Shown: positions 6,903-16,427, counted from the first letter of the stretch. The stretch: 47,849 nucleotides of DNA from UPXZ01 sp964345395 (GCA_964345395.1 CAYFRA010000006.1:1-47849), one strand, 5' to 3'. The notes: a model not told the origin generated them from the letters alone. Numbers and translations are program-made.

Positions 6903-9407
6903 ATGGCAGTAAAATATTCAGAAAAACTAAACAATGTCTTCTATTATAGCGTGCAAGAGGCTGAGCGTTTGGGTAACGATTATATTGGGGCTGAGCACCT
7001 TTTGTTGGGAGTTTTGCGAATAGCTGACGAGCGCTCTATCACAATTTTTAAGGAGATGAAAGTGGACATTGATATTATCAAACAACGGATTGAGGCAATG
7101 GTGAAAACCGACAAAGAGCCTACAGGTGCTGAGGCGGTTTTTTTGCGAAGCACTGAACGAATAAAAAAGTTGTTGGAATTGGAGGCTATGTCAATGGCTT
7201 CTGACGAGGCCGAAATTGTGCATCTATTATTAGCGATATTGAAAGATAAAAATAATTTGGCAGTTGATGTGTTGAAGGAGTTTGGTATGACATATGACAC
7301 TTTCCAAAAACATCTCAATAAGCCAGCAGAGGTAGAAGGAGCTTACCCATCAGAAGATGATGAAGATGACGACGATATTAACCCTTCAAAGAAAAAATCG
7401 AAGCAAAGAGCACCACAGCAGAGTGATACGCCAGCGTTAGACACATTTGGCACTGACATTACTAAAGCGGCATCTGAAAACCGACTTGACCCCGTAGTAG
7501 GTAGAGAAAAGGAGATTGAGCGGATTGCTCAAATTCTTAGTCGTAGAAAGAAGAATAATCCCGTGTTGATAGGTGATCCTGGTGTGGGAAAATCTGCTAT
7601 TGTAGAAGGTTTGGCTATGCGAATCGTGCAGCGTAAAGTTTCACGTGTATTATTCGACAAGCGTGTTGTCTCTTTAGATATGGCCTCAATTGTGGCTGGT
7701 ACCAAATATCGAGGACAGTTTGAGGAGCGAATCAAAGCCATTTTGAATGAAATACAAAAGAACCCCAATATCATTCTGTTTATTGATGAGATTCACACCA
7801 TTGTTGGTGCAGGAGGTTCGCCCGGTTCATTGGATGCTGCCAATATGCTCAAGCCAGCTTTAGCAAGAGGTGAAATTCAATGCGTAGGAGCAACTACAAT
7901 GGATGAGTATCGCAAAAGTATTGAGAAAGATGGAGCACTTGAACGCCGTTTTCAGAAGGTAATTGTTGACCCAACTACCCCAGAAGAAACACTGCTTATT
8001 TTACAAAATATCCAAGATAGATACGAGTATCATCACAATGTAAAATATACGCCAGAAGCAATTAAAGCTTGCGTGAAGCTGACAGATAGATATATAACTG
8101 ACAGAAGTTTTCCGGACAAAGCCATTGATGCATTAGATGAAGCCGGTTCAAGAGTGCATATAGCAACTGTAAACGTGCCAGATGAGATAGAGAAATTGGA
8201 ACAGCTGTTGGAGCGTTTGAAGATAGAGAAAAATAAAGTTATATCTGAGCAGAAATACGAAGAAGCAGCCCCAATTCGAGATATGGAGAAAAAGGCTCAA
8301 TATGAATTGGATGATGCCATAAAGCGTTGGGAAAAAGAGTCGATGGAGAATCCAGAAACTGTGGATGAGGAGAAAGTAGCTGAGGTTGTTGCTATGATGT
8401 CAGGTGTACCAGTTCAGCGAATAGCACAAGCAGAAGGATTGAAGTTGCGTCAAATGGGTGAAGAGCTTAGCTCAAAGGTGATAGGACAAGATGATGCCGT
8501 AGTAAAAATTACCAAAGCCATTCAAAGAAATCGTATTGGACTCAAAGACCCCAATAAACCAATTGGTACTTTTATGTTTTTGGGACCTACAGGTGTGGGT
8601 AAAACACATTTAGCTAAAATTCTTTCTGAATTTATGTTTGACAGCACCGATTCGCTTATCCGCATCGATATGAGTGAATATATGGAAAAATTCACTGTTT
8701 CGAGATTAGTTGGAGCACCTCCTGGATATGTGGGTTATGAAGAGGGCGGGCAACTTACAGAGCGAGTTCGTCGTAAGCCTTACTCCATTGTTTTGTTGGA
8801 TGAGATTGAGAAAGCACATCCCGATGTTTTCAATATTTTGCTTCAAGTGATGGACGAAGGTCGTTTGACAGATAGCATGGGGCGTAGAGTAGATTTTAAA
8901 AACACCATCATCATTATGACCTCTAATGTAGGTACACGACAGCTCAAAGATTTTGGAAAAGGAGTTGGTTTCAGTGTAGATGATAATAATGCGATAGATT
9001 TAGAACACTCAAGAAGCGTGATACAAAAAGCACTTAATCGAACATTTGCACCTGAATTTCTCAACCGAGTTGATGATATCATCATGTTTGACCAATTGAC
9101 TAAAGATGATTTGAAGAAAATTATAGATTTAGAGTTGGTGGGGTTATTTAAGCGAGTTGTGGATTTGGGTTTGAAATTGGAATTGACCAATGAAGCTAAG
9201 GAGCTAATTGCAGAACGGGGATATGATGTGCAATTTGGAGCACGCCCATTGAAAAGAGCTATTCAACGCTATCTGGAGGATGAGTTGGCTGATATTGTGC
9301 TATCAGGCGAAGCGGTAGAGGGAGATGTAATATTGATGGATGTGAATGAAGCAAAAGATGCAGTAAAAGCCAAGGTATTAAAACCCGAAAACAGTGTCGT
9401 AGAATAA
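6903..9407 (+). CDS. clpC: ATP-dependent Clp protease ATP-binding subunit ClpC
   Basis: ClpC is a Hsp100 AAA+ unfoldase that feeds proteins into the ClpP peptidase. The 834-residue protein has an N-terminal Clp repeat domain (about 1-140), a charged acidic linker, the first AAA+ module with Walker A GDPGVGKSA near residue 223, a UVR-type coiled segment near 430-466 (typical of ClpC rather than ClpB), and the second AAA+ module with GPTGVGKTH near 561, followed by the D2-small domain. The ATG at 6903 is chosen because the family begins with a short lead before the helix EKLNNVFYYSVQEA and because the predicted transcript starts after the upstream alternative. It is a single gene ended by a strong terminator. 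Confidence 0.94.
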   Translation: MAVKYSEKLNNVFYYSVQEAERLGNDYIGAEHLLLGVLRIADERSITIFKEMKVDIDIIKQRIEAMVKTDKEPTGAEAVFLRSTERIKKLLELEAMSMASDEAEIVHLLLAILKDKNNLAVDVLKEFGMTYDTFQKHLNKPAEVEGAYPSEDDEDDDDINPSKKKSKQRAPQQSDTPALDTFGTDITKAASENRLDPVVGREKEIERIAQILSRRKKNNPVLIGDPGVGKSAIVEGLAMRIVQRKVSRVLFDKRVVSLDMASIVAGTKYRGQFEERIKAILNEIQKNPNIILFIDEIHTIVGAGGSPGSLDAANMLKPALARGEIQCVGATTMDEYRKSIEKDGALERRFQKVIVDPTTPEETLLILQNIQDRYEYHHNVKYTPEAIKACVKLTDRYITDRSFPDKAIDALDEAGSRVHIATVNVPDEIEKLEQLLERLKIEKNKVISEQKYEEAAPIRDMEKKAQYELDDAIKRWEKESMENPETVDEEKVAEVVAMMSGVPVQRIAQAEGLKLRQMGEELSSKVIGQDDAVVKITKAIQRNRIGLKDPNKPIGTFMFLGPTGVGKTHLAKILSEFMFDSTDSLIRIDMSEYMEKFTVSRLVGAPPGYVGYEEGGQLTERVRRKPYSIVLLDEIEKAHPDVFNILLQVMDEGRLTDSMGRRVDFKNTIIIMTSNVGTRQLKDFGKGVGFSVDDNNAIDLEHSRSVIQKALNRTFAPEFLNRVDDIIMFDQLTKDDLKKIIDLELVGLFKRVVDLGLKLELTNEAKELIAERGYDVQFGARPLKRAIQRYLEDELADIVLSGEAVEGDVILMDVNEAKDAVKAKVLKPENSVVE

Positions 9408-9423
9408 TATTATACATAATTTC

Positions 9424-9461
9424 AAAAATAAAGGTGACCTAAAATAGTCACCTTTATTTTT
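9424..9461. terminator. Bidirectional terminator between clpC and the NfeD gene
   Basis: AAAAATAAAGGTGAC (9424-9438) pairs with GTCACCTTTATTTTT (9447-9461) over an 8-nt loop, with T-rich ends on both strands between two convergent genes. Confidence 0.88.
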
Positions 9462-9474
9462 TTAAGTTTACACA

Positions 9475-10875
9475 TCAGAGTTTCTCTACATATACTTGAC
9501 CCGCTTCATATCTCACCACCTTGACACTATTGCCCTTTTCAATAAAGTCATTATTTTCAGAAATAGCATCGTAAGATTTTTTATTGATTCTCACCTTGCC
9601 TGATGGTCTTAAGTCTGTAGTAACAAGCCCAGTTTCACCTATTACTTGAGCTTCTTCAATAGGTACACCTATGTATCCATCTTTATTATCTAAAGTTGTG
9701 TGCAAGGCCATTTTGTTCAATAATCCTTTTGACCCAATTTTTGAAGTAAGATAAATAATGGCTCCAAAACTCATTAGCAGCCCACCCGAAACGGTTAGAA
9801 ATGCAGTAATTGTATCTGTAGCTTGAACATGTTTGAAATCGAATCTGAAATTATCAATCAAACTAAGAGCAAGTCCCACAACAACCAAAATAATGCCTGA
9901 TATCCCCACAAAACCAAAGCCAGGAATTGCAAATATCTCAATAAGAATAAGAGCTATGCCTATAAAAAAGAGTAAAATCTCCCAATGCTCGGCCAAGCCA
10001 TCGATGTAAAGAGGGGCAAAGTATAAAACTGCTGCGGTAATAGCTACAATCAGCGAAAAACCAACTCCTGGAGTTTGAAGTTCGAAATAGATGCCACCAA
10101 TAATTAGCATAATAAGAATACTTTGAAATATGGGGCTTGTCATAAACCCTTTAATATTATCCCAAGTTGTAGGTTGAAATTTGACCAATTCATAAGGTTT
10201 TTCGTTCAGTTCTTGCTTGATAATTTCGCGGATATTTTCAGCAGTTCCGTCGCAATAGTTGTGTTCGATAGCCTCGTTTGTAGTAAAAGTCAGCACTTTG
10301 CCCGAGTCGGTTACATTCTCAATAACGGTGCGTTCATCTACCATAGCTTCGGCAATGAGAGGGTCGCGTTTCCATCTATAAGTGGTGTCATTGCCATTGA
10401 CAACCGCTACTTTGCCTTTAGCTTCGGCGGTAGCACGCATAGTAGCACGCATATATGATTGATATTTGTCTGGGAGTTTTTGTCCAGTTTGATCAACAAC
10501 CGTTGCCGCACCTATGGTAGCACCACGCCGCATATATATTTTATCACAGGCTATAGAGATTAATGCTCCCGCAGAAGCTGCATTGTTGTCTATAAAAACC
10601 CATACAGGCACTTCACTATTCAAAATCTTGGTTCGTATCGAATCAGCAAAGTTTACTTCACCTCCATAGGTGTTCATTTCAATTATAATATTTTCGGCAC
10701 CCAAAGACTCTGCTTCAGCAAATCCCTTTTGGATATACAACCAAGTGGTGCTACTCACATTTTTTTTAAGATCAATTGAAAAAACTATTGCTTTATTTTG
10801 ATCATTGGCATAAGCCTGAAATGTAAAAGCAAAGAGTAGGAGAATTAAAAAGTTTGATTTGAATATTTTTCTCAT
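9475..10875 (-). CDS. NfeD-type membrane-bound ClpP-class serine protease
   Basis: The 466-residue protein has an N-terminal signal peptide (LILLLFAFTFQAYA), a ClpP-like domain over about residues 28-215 with the nucleophile-region motif NNAASAGALIS, then four to five membrane segments (about 245-385), and a C-terminal OB-fold NfeD domain (about 395-466). This is the long, protease-containing NfeD form. Family members act in membrane protein quality control, often with a stomatin/SPFH partner; no such partner is beside it here. A 17-bp direct repeat with a 20-bp period straddles its start codon. Confidence 0.87.
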   Translation of the reverse strand: MRKIFKSNFLILLLFAFTFQAYANDQNKAIVFSIDLKKNVSSTTWLYIQKGFAEAESLGAENIIIEMNTYGGEVNFADSIRTKILNSEVPVWVFIDNNAASAGALISIACDKIYMRRGATIGAATVVDQTGQKLPDKYQSYMRATMRATAEAKGKVAVVNGNDTTYRWKRDPLIAEAMVDERTVIENVTDSGKVLTFTTNEAIEHNYCDGTAENIREIIKQELNEKPYELVKFQPTTWDNIKGFMTSPIFQSILIMLIIGGIYFELQTPGVGFSLIVAITAAVLYFAPLYIDGLAEHWEILLFFIGIALILIEIFAIPGFGFVGISGIILVVVGLALSLIDNFRFDFKHVQATDTITAFLTVSGGLLMSFGAIIYLTSKIGSKGLLNKMALHTTLDNKDGYIGVPIEEAQVIGETGLVTTDLRPSGKVRINKKSYDAISENNDFIEKGNSVKVVRYEAGQVYVEKL

Positions 10876-10892
10876 GATTTGAATATTTTTCT
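10856..10892. repeat. 17-bp direct repeat over the NfeD start codon
   Basis: The sequence GATTTGAATATTTTTCT occurs at 10856-10872 and again at 10876-10892. The minus-strand start codon lies between the copies, so the first codons of the gene are duplicated in its leader. This looks like a slippage-type tandem duplication. Confidence 0.8.
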
Positions 10893-10893
10893 A

Positions 10894-10901
10894 CAAATAT
10901 A
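10894..10901 (-). promoter_or_regulatory. Putative -7 element of the NfeD gene
   Basis: Minus strand TATATTTG matches TAnnTTTG and lies 18 bp before the start codon. The -33 region is unclear. Confidence 0.55.
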
Positions 10902-10922
10902 GTAAATATGAAATATTATTCG

Positions 10923-10930
10923 TATATTTG
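10923..10930 (+). promoter_or_regulatory. Putative -7 element of the ECF sigma gene
   Basis: TATATTTG on the plus strand is back to back with the NfeD -7 element, 21 bp away. It implies a leader of about 150 nt before the sigma factor gene. No good -33 was found. Confidence 0.5.
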
Positions 10931-11085
10931 CAATGGAAATAAAAATTATTTCCAATGAGTTCTTTGTAAAAATACTTATTCAGTATAAAAAACTGACACT
11001 CACGTGGTCTTAAATATTAAAATTTAGGAACAATTTTTCAATGGATTCATTTTAGCTTGTTTTCACACGCAAAAATTAAACTAAA

Positions 11086-11589
11086 ATGAAAGGAAATAAA
11101 CTTGAAAAAGACTTAGTAGCGCTTCAAAACAATATGAGAAACTTTGCTTTCTCTTTGACGCTTGATCGTGATGATGCAGAAGATTTACTTCAAGAAACAA
11201 CCTTGAAGGTATTGGATAATAAGGATAAATTCACCGACAACATCAATTTTAAAGGGTGGGTTTTGACAATTATGAAAAATATTTTTATAAATAATTATCG
11301 TAAAATTGTCAGAAACAAGACGGTGTTTGATCGAACAGATGATTTACATCATTTGAATATCTCACAAGACTCTGGTTTTGACACTCCTGATGGCTCGTTT
11401 GCATATGGTGAAATCAACAAAAGCATCAACTCTTTTGCCGACGAATATCGCATTCCTTTTCAAATGCATATTCAGGGGTATAAATATGAGGAGATTGCTC
11501 AAGAGATGAATTTACCAATTGGAACTGTAAAAAGTAGAATCTTCTTGGCACGAAAAAGATTACAGGAGCAGTTAAGAGACTATAAGTAG
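11086..11589 (+). CDS. ECF-type RNA polymerase sigma factor
   Basis: The 167-residue protein is an extracytoplasmic-function (sigma-70 group 4) factor. Region 2 lies at about 10-80, with DAEDLLQETTLKVL and the -10-binding FKGWVLTIMKNIFINNYRK. Region 4 lies at about 110-165, with YEEIAQEMNLPIGTVKSRIFLARKRL as the helix-turn-helix that reads the -35. No anti-sigma gene is adjacent: the next gene is convergent. It therefore belongs to the stand-alone ECF factors common in Bacteroidetes, and its signal and regulon cannot be read from the sequence. Confidence 0.92.
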   Translation: MKGNKLEKDLVALQNNMRNFAFSLTLDRDDAEDLLQETTLKVLDNKDKFTDNINFKGWVLTIMKNIFINNYRKIVRNKTVFDRTDDLHHLNISQDSGFDTPDGSFAYGEINKSINSFADEYRIPFQMHIQGYKYEEIAQEMNLPIGTVKSRIFLARKRLQEQLRDYK

Positions 11590-11627
11590 TTTTATTTAGA
11601 ATTAAGGGTAAAAACTTATTCATAAAG

Positions 11628-11660
11628 AACAGAGTTAATTTTATTTAGCTCTGTTTTTTT
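11628..11660 (+). terminator. Rho-independent terminator of the sigma factor gene
   Basis: AACAGAG (11628-11634) pairs with CTCTGTT (11649-11655) followed by a T-tract. It overlaps the stop of the convergent fucosidase gene by one base. Confidence 0.72.
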
Positions 11661-13813
11661 TATTTAATAGAAATTCTAATATTATTCATCCTTAACGGTG
11701 CAACCTTAGAAGTGGCATCTGCATCAAAAACTTGTAATGTGTTTATTCCTTTTGCCCCCGAAGGAATGGCTGATTCGGTGCTGTATTCGACCCATTCGTC
11801 AAGTGGAGTGATGCTAAATTGCAGAGACTCTTCAAAACGATTGAAATACTTAATTACAATCTGATTAACACCTTTTTTTAGTTGTAAAACTACAATCTCT
11901 TTTTGATATGAGGGGCGATGGGTTAAGCAGTGTGCTGTGATGTAATTCCCATTTAATAAAAGATACATACCATTGCCACTTCCAACTTCAAGAGCAATTT
12001 CCATGTCTTTTTTGGCAATAAGTTCCTGTAAGATGAGAATACTCCCGCGTTGATTGAGCTCTAACTCGAGTTTGCAGCCATAAGGAAAATCATTCAGCTC
12101 TAACCATTCATTACTTTTCAAGTCCACATTTCTATTGACAATATCTTGGTATCCTGTTTTTTGGGTAACATTGTTATTGCTTATAAAACTGTCGTTTTCG
12201 TAAGGTAAATTTCCAAAAACTCCTCTGCCACGCTGCATATACAGTTTGCCCCATTTTATATTTTTTTTGTCTAATTTTTTAAGCTTGCTCTCTGTTGGAT
12301 CTAATTTTATTCTTTTTTCATTGCCATTTAATTTGAGAACAATGTTGCGGTTTTTCTCTAAATCAGTAAAATATATTTTCGCCTTTTTTTCGCTTTTCTC
12401 TGAATTAAAATTCCAAGTGTAGCTTGTTAAGCTCTTATATCCACAATAATAATCTAAGCTTGAATGTGCGAAAGTGGGTGTAGCGTTGTTGGCATAGAGA
12501 ATTTTATTTTTTTCTAAGAGAAAGTTAGGGCTTGTATGATAGCCATTTTCAAACTCAATTTCAACTACAGGAAATATCAAATTTTGTGGTAATTTGTCGT
12601 TGTCTATCTGGAAAGAAATCGTTTTATTTTTATGGTTTTGTGAATACGGTAACTCTTTGTCAGAATGGCCAAGTATTTTTACGGATCTAATTTTACCATC
12701 AATCTGTTTGAGTGTGATCTCTCCGACTGATTCAAAAGGGAAGATATAGAGTTTGTTTTCTCTTGCTGTTACGCCATATTTATCGTCATAGTAGGGGAGG
12801 GGGTTGGCTTTTGATGCATAAATGGCTTTTTCATTTACCGAGAGCCACTCTCCGATGTTTAGTAAAACCTCTTTTTCGAACTCAACCACAGAGCCATCAC
12901 CTCTTGGCCCTATATTGAGCAGATAATTGCCCCCGTGCGATGCCACTTGTATTAAACTTTTTATTTTCTCTTTGGTCTTATCCTCTACATTTCCACGTTG
13001 CTGCCACGAACGATAGCCCCAAGTTTCATTAAACATCGATGCAGCGGTTTGCCAAGGGTGTCCCATTTTGTAGTTTGGATATTCGTTGTCAGCCATAACA
13101 CTAAAATCAACAAAATCATTGCCCAGTCTGCCGCTAATCATGCAGTGAGGTTGCAGTTGATTTACTAAATTATAAAGCTCTTTGCTTTGTTGCAAACTGA
13201 GAGAACCCATATCAAACCAAATTTCAGAAATATCACCATAATTGGTCATAATCTCCTCCACTTGTTTCATATTGAATTGATGATGCTCGGGGGTAATGGG
13301 GTCGGCGTTGTGGCTCGAAATGGGGTATGCCTGAGGATAATTCCAATCGATTAGCGAAAAATATACTGCAAAATCGATACCTCCACGCTGGCAAGCTTCT
13401 GCAAGCTCCCGCATCAAATCTTTTTTATACGGAGTAGCATCAACGATGTTGAATTGGGTATGTTTTGAGTGAAAAAGACAAAATCCATCGTGATGTTTTG
13501 AAGTGAAAACTATCGATTTCATACCGGCATCTTTTGCCAAACTCACAATGCTATCTGCATTCCATTTGATTGGGTTAAATTGTTTTGCTGTGTTTGCATA
13601 CCAATCACTAAAAATCCCAGCAAATGATTGAATCTGCTCGCTATATCCGCTTTCAACAGGTTTGCCATTATACACTCCTCCATATTCAGAATAGAGTCCG
13701 AAGTGGATAAACATCGAAAACTTTTGGTCGAGCCATGCTTGGTTGGGTTTTAGTTGTGCAAAACTAAAATTGAATGCTATCAGCAGCAATAGTGCTATAA
13801 GTTTGGTTTTCAT
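11660..13813 (-). CDS. Alpha-L-fucosidase, glycoside hydrolase family 29
   Basis: The 717-residue protein has a signal peptide (LIALLLLIAFNFSFA) and a GH29 catalytic barrel over about residues 20-350. Visible motifs are FIHFGLYSEYGG near residue 35, FTSKHHDGFCLF, and EIWFDMG near residue 200, which holds the catalytic nucleophile aspartate of the family. The C-terminal half (about 350-717) is beta-rich with no domain I can name firmly. It probably acts in the periplasm or at the surface on fucosylated glycans. No susC/susD genes are next to it, so it is not part of an evident polysaccharide utilisation locus. Confidence 0.88.
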   Translation of the reverse strand: MKTKLIALLLLIAFNFSFAQLKPNQAWLDQKFSMFIHFGLYSEYGGVYNGKPVESGYSEQIQSFAGIFSDWYANTAKQFNPIKWNADSIVSLAKDAGMKSIVFTSKHHDGFCLFHSKHTQFNIVDATPYKKDLMRELAEACQRGGIDFAVYFSLIDWNYPQAYPISSHNADPITPEHHQFNMKQVEEIMTNYGDISEIWFDMGSLSLQQSKELYNLVNQLQPHCMISGRLGNDFVDFSVMADNEYPNYKMGHPWQTAASMFNETWGYRSWQQRGNVEDKTKEKIKSLIQVASHGGNYLLNIGPRGDGSVVEFEKEVLLNIGEWLSVNEKAIYASKANPLPYYDDKYGVTARENKLYIFPFESVGEITLKQIDGKIRSVKILGHSDKELPYSQNHKNKTISFQIDNDKLPQNLIFPVVEIEFENGYHTSPNFLLEKNKILYANNATPTFAHSSLDYYCGYKSLTSYTWNFNSEKSEKKAKIYFTDLEKNRNIVLKLNGNEKRIKLDPTESKLKKLDKKNIKWGKLYMQRGRGVFGNLPYENDSFISNNNVTQKTGYQDIVNRNVDLKSNEWLELNDFPYGCKLELELNQRGSILILQELIAKKDMEIALEVGSGNGMYLLLNGNYITAHCLTHRPSYQKEIVVLQLKKGVNQIVIKYFNRFEESLQFSITPLDEWVEYSTESAIPSGAKGINTLQVFDADATSKVAPLRMNNIRISIK

Positions 13814-13841
13814 GTTTGGTTTTCTTAAGCTATTTATGATA

Positions 13842-13849
13842 CAAATATA
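13842..13849 (-). promoter_or_regulatory. Putative -7 element of the GH29 gene
   Basis: Minus strand TATATTTG matches TAnnTTTG and lies 28 bp before the start codon. Confidence 0.55.
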
Positions 13850-13941
13850 ATGAAAGTTTTTCAGCTTTTGCTACTTATATTCGGTTGCGGATAACTGTTT
13901 TTGATAAGAGAATTAAAAGTAGAGGTTTTGTCGCTTTTTGT

Positions 13942-13972
13942 TTGCATCTGAATAAATTTCTATATAAATTTG
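13942..13972 (+). promoter_or_regulatory. Promoter of the 5'-nucleotidase-like gene (TTG, 20 nt, TAAATTTG)
   Basis: TTG at 13942-13944 and TAAATTTG at 13965-13972 are 20 nt apart. The -7 element overlaps the upstream in-frame start at 13970, so translation must begin at 13997. Confidence 0.7.
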
Positions 13973-13996
13973 TTGTTTGAACATAAAAACAAAACT

Positions 13997-14821
13997 ATGA
14001 AGCTAAGAACAACTATTATTCTGCTCGTTTTATCGGTTGCATTGTCATTTGCTGGTAAAAAAACAAAATTAGTAATATTACATACCAACGACACACACAG
14101 TCAGGTGGAGCCTTTAGAAGATAACGATATGGGTGGCTATGCACGTAGGGCTGGTTTAATAAAACAGATAAGGAACGCAGAGAAAAACGTATTGTTGTTG
14201 GATGCTGGAGATTTTTCGCAAGGCACACCCTATTTCAATTTTTATAATGGGAGAGTAGAGGCAAAAGCCCTTTTGATGATGAAATACGATGCAGTAACTT
14301 ACGGTAACCACGAATTTGATAATGGGATGGACACATTAGCCACAGTATTGAAAGATTATCCTTTGCCGATGATTGTAGCAAATTATGATTTGAAAAATAC
14401 GCCATTGGATAAATATACAGAGCCTTATAAAATATTCAAACGTGGGGGGCTGAAAATAGGAGTTTTTGGAATGGGTGTTAGATTGAATGGGCTTACATTT
14501 GATAAAAATATAGCAGGTTTGATCCTTAAAGATAATATTGAAACTGCAAACGAGACCGCTCGATATTTGAAAGAAGTGAAAAAATGTGACTTGGTAATCT
14601 GTTTGTCGCACATGGGTGTATCAACTCGCGGCGATGATGCCAATGATTTTGATGTGGCGGCTGCATCTACAGATATTGATGTTGTGATAGGAGGACATTC
14701 GCACGAAATGATAGAGGACACAACTGTAGAAAATGCAAACGGACAGCCTGTTATCGTTGCTCAAATGGGAGGGAAAGGCTTGAATATGGGCAGGATAGAC
14801 CTCTGTTTTGAAAAGAGATAG
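13997..14821 (+). CDS. Exported 5'-nucleotidase/UshA-type metallophosphoesterase domain protein
   Basis: The 274-residue protein starts with a signal peptide (TTIILLVLSVALSFA) and then carries the complete dimetal phosphoesterase motif set: HTNDTHSQ, DAGDFSQG, YGNHEFDNG, LSHMGV and GGHSHE. UshA-type enzymes hydrolyse nucleotides or sugar nucleotides in the periplasm. The C-terminal substrate-binding 5'-nucleotidase domain normally joined to this part (full length about 500-550) is missing and is not encoded on either side, although Bacteroidetes often split the two domains into adjacent genes. The stop codon lies only 2 bp from that of the convergent flippase-like gene, with no terminator visible. 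Confidence 0.85.
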   Translation: MKLRTTIILLVLSVALSFAGKKTKLVILHTNDTHSQVEPLEDNDMGGYARRAGLIKQIRNAEKNVLLLDAGDFSQGTPYFNFYNGRVEAKALLMMKYDAVTYGNHEFDNGMDTLATVLKDYPLPMIVANYDLKNTPLDKYTEPYKIFKRGGLKIGVFGMGVRLNGLTFDKNIAGLILKDNIETANETARYLKEVKKCDLVICLSHMGVSTRGDDANDFDVAAASTDIDVVIGGHSHEMIEDTTVENANGQPVIVAQMGGKGLNMGRIDLCFEKR

Positions 14822-14823
14822 AG

Positions 14824-15777
14824 CTATTTGCTTATTGACTTTTGTTTGGCCAAAATAACAGAACCAAGCAGTAAAGGGAAGATATAGTTAATCAACCATA
14901 ACACAACACTTGTCAGCACCACACCAACTTCATTTGATGTAAATGAAGAAAGAATCAGAAGCGAAACGGTGCCTCTGATTGCGGGTTCAGCAATTGCATA
15001 TGATGGTGCAAAGGTAACAATTAGATAAGTGGTTGGTATCGCTAACACGCCTTCCCAAAAGCTTAAATCAATTCCGAAAAAAGCCAAAGTATAGTAAAAT
15101 TGAATGCAATAAACGAGATATCTCAATGTTGTGAATAGCACTATTGCCAATATCTGAGCAAAGCTATAGTTGTAAATAATTTGAATAAACTCTCTTATCT
15201 TTTCGGAATATTTGTTGCTAAAACTGTTTTTTGTGATAAAAAACAATACCACCAACAGAGCAATTACGGCTATTACAATCAGTGCTATCTTTATCAGATA
15301 GTTGAATGCGATAGCTTCGTTTTTATAGTGCAAATAGAATAATGAAGCTGTTGTTACTCCAAAGAGTATTAAAATAAAATTTTGAAAAAAACTACTGACC
15401 AAACTCAAAATCACACCTTTCGCCTTGTTTCCTTCAGAAAGAAAAAGTATTCTGCCTGCAAAGTCTCCAATTCGATTTGGAGAAACAAAACCCGTAGCAA
15501 TACCACTCAAAATAGATTTTAATGCACGAACAAAACTTATGTTTTCAATAGCTTTGACTATAATTTGCCATTTTTTAGCTTCTAAACCAATGTTGAACGG
15601 CATTAAAATCAGAACAATCAGAAGTGACAATAATCGATTTCTATTTGCATTTTGAAAATGGTGGCTCAATTCGTTCCAAACTTCCACCTGTGATAAGGTG
15701 AAAAACAGATAAATAAATACCCCAGACACAATGATCCATCTGAATATCCTGAAAGCTATATTTTTTCTCTTACTCAT
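14824..15777 (-). CDS. YbhN / lysylphosphatidylglycerol synthase-type transmembrane protein
   Basis: The 317-residue protein is almost entirely membrane helices (about eight) and contains the signature GIATGFVSPNRIGDFAGR near residue 110, found in the UPF0104/YbhN and MprF flippase-domain family. It lacks the soluble aminoacyl-transferase domain of MprF, so it is likely a lipid or glycolipid flippase-like protein. It overlaps the gtrA-like gene upstream by 8 bp, which shows they form one operon and are translationally coupled. Confidence 0.8.
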   Translation of the reverse strand: MSKRKNIAFRIFRWIIVSGVFIYLFFTLSQVEVWNELSHHFQNANRNRLLSLLIVLILMPFNIGLEAKKWQIIVKAIENISFVRALKSILSGIATGFVSPNRIGDFAGRILFLSEGNKAKGVILSLVSSFFQNFILILFGVTTASLFYLHYKNEAIAFNYLIKIALIVIAVIALLVVLFFITKNSFSNKYSEKIREFIQIIYNYSFAQILAIVLFTTLRYLVYCIQFYYTLAFFGIDLSFWEGVLAIPTTYLIVTFAPSYAIAEPAIRGTVSLLILSSFTSNEVGVVLTSVVLWLINYIFPLLLGSVILAKQKSISK

Positions 15778-16267
15778 TTTTAATTTTGAAAGTGAAATGT
15801 TTTTGTGAAAAGTAACTTATAATAACCGTGATAATTGTTATCAACATTTTAGATGGTGTAGGATAGAATCTCATTAAGTCAACAAAAATTTTCAGACCAA
15901 AATAATTGATTAAAAGGTTAAGGCCTACAACAAGAGAGTATCGAAATAGCTGTTTGCTGCCTCGCAATTGAGAGGCGGTAAATGTTACATACTTTTGGAG
16001 TAAGAAACCCGTAAACAAAGAGATAGGAAAAGTAACAAACAGAGAAGCTATATGTGGGCTCAGCGTTACAAAACCTAAATTGACAAGTTGTTTTTGAATA
16101 ATGAAATTGTAAGTAATGAAATAAAGTACCCAATCGAAAACCATATTAGATGCACCTGACACGGAATACCTAAAAAACTGCAAACTTATATATTTGCGGA
16201 AAGGTGGATAAAACAGATCGATAAGGTCGCTGATATATTTTCCGATTATGACAAACAATTTTCTCAT
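15770..16267 (-). CDS. GtrA family membrane protein
   Basis: This is a 165-residue protein with four hydrophobic segments and the GtrA pattern: QFFRYSVSGASNMVFDW near residue 30, FTGFLLQKYVTF near residue 85, and a C-terminal YFSQKHFTFK. GtrA proteins are thought to help move undecaprenyl-linked sugars across the inner membrane or to anchor glycosyltransferases. It is the first gene of a pair with the YbhN-type protein, which suggests joint work in cell-envelope glycolipid transport; the substrate is unknown. Confidence 0.85.
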   Translation of the reverse strand: MRKLFVIIGKYISDLIDLFYPPFRKYISLQFFRYSVSGASNMVFDWVLYFITYNFIIQKQLVNLGFVTLSPHIASLFVTFPISLFTGFLLQKYVTFTASQLRGSKQLFRYSLVVGLNLLINYFGLKIFVDLMRFYPTPSKMLITIITVIISYFSQKHFTFKIKNE

Positions 16268-16316
16268 TTATTGGGTTGTTTTGCCTTGTAAAGTAGATTA
16301 TTTGGATAAAAATGAC

Positions 16317-16324
16317 TATTTTTG
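16317..16324 (+). promoter_or_regulatory. Putative -7 element of rsmA
   Basis: TATTTTTG matches TAnnTTTG about 100 bp before the rsmA start. No TTG is found at a good -33 distance. Confidence 0.4.
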
Positions 16325-16427
16325 TGGAACTTTACAAGTATTGATTGCAAATATATAAAAAATCAGTGTTGTAGAGCAAAATAATCAACCCTTTCTTAAT
16401 TGAATATGCCAGACGACTATCATCAGA

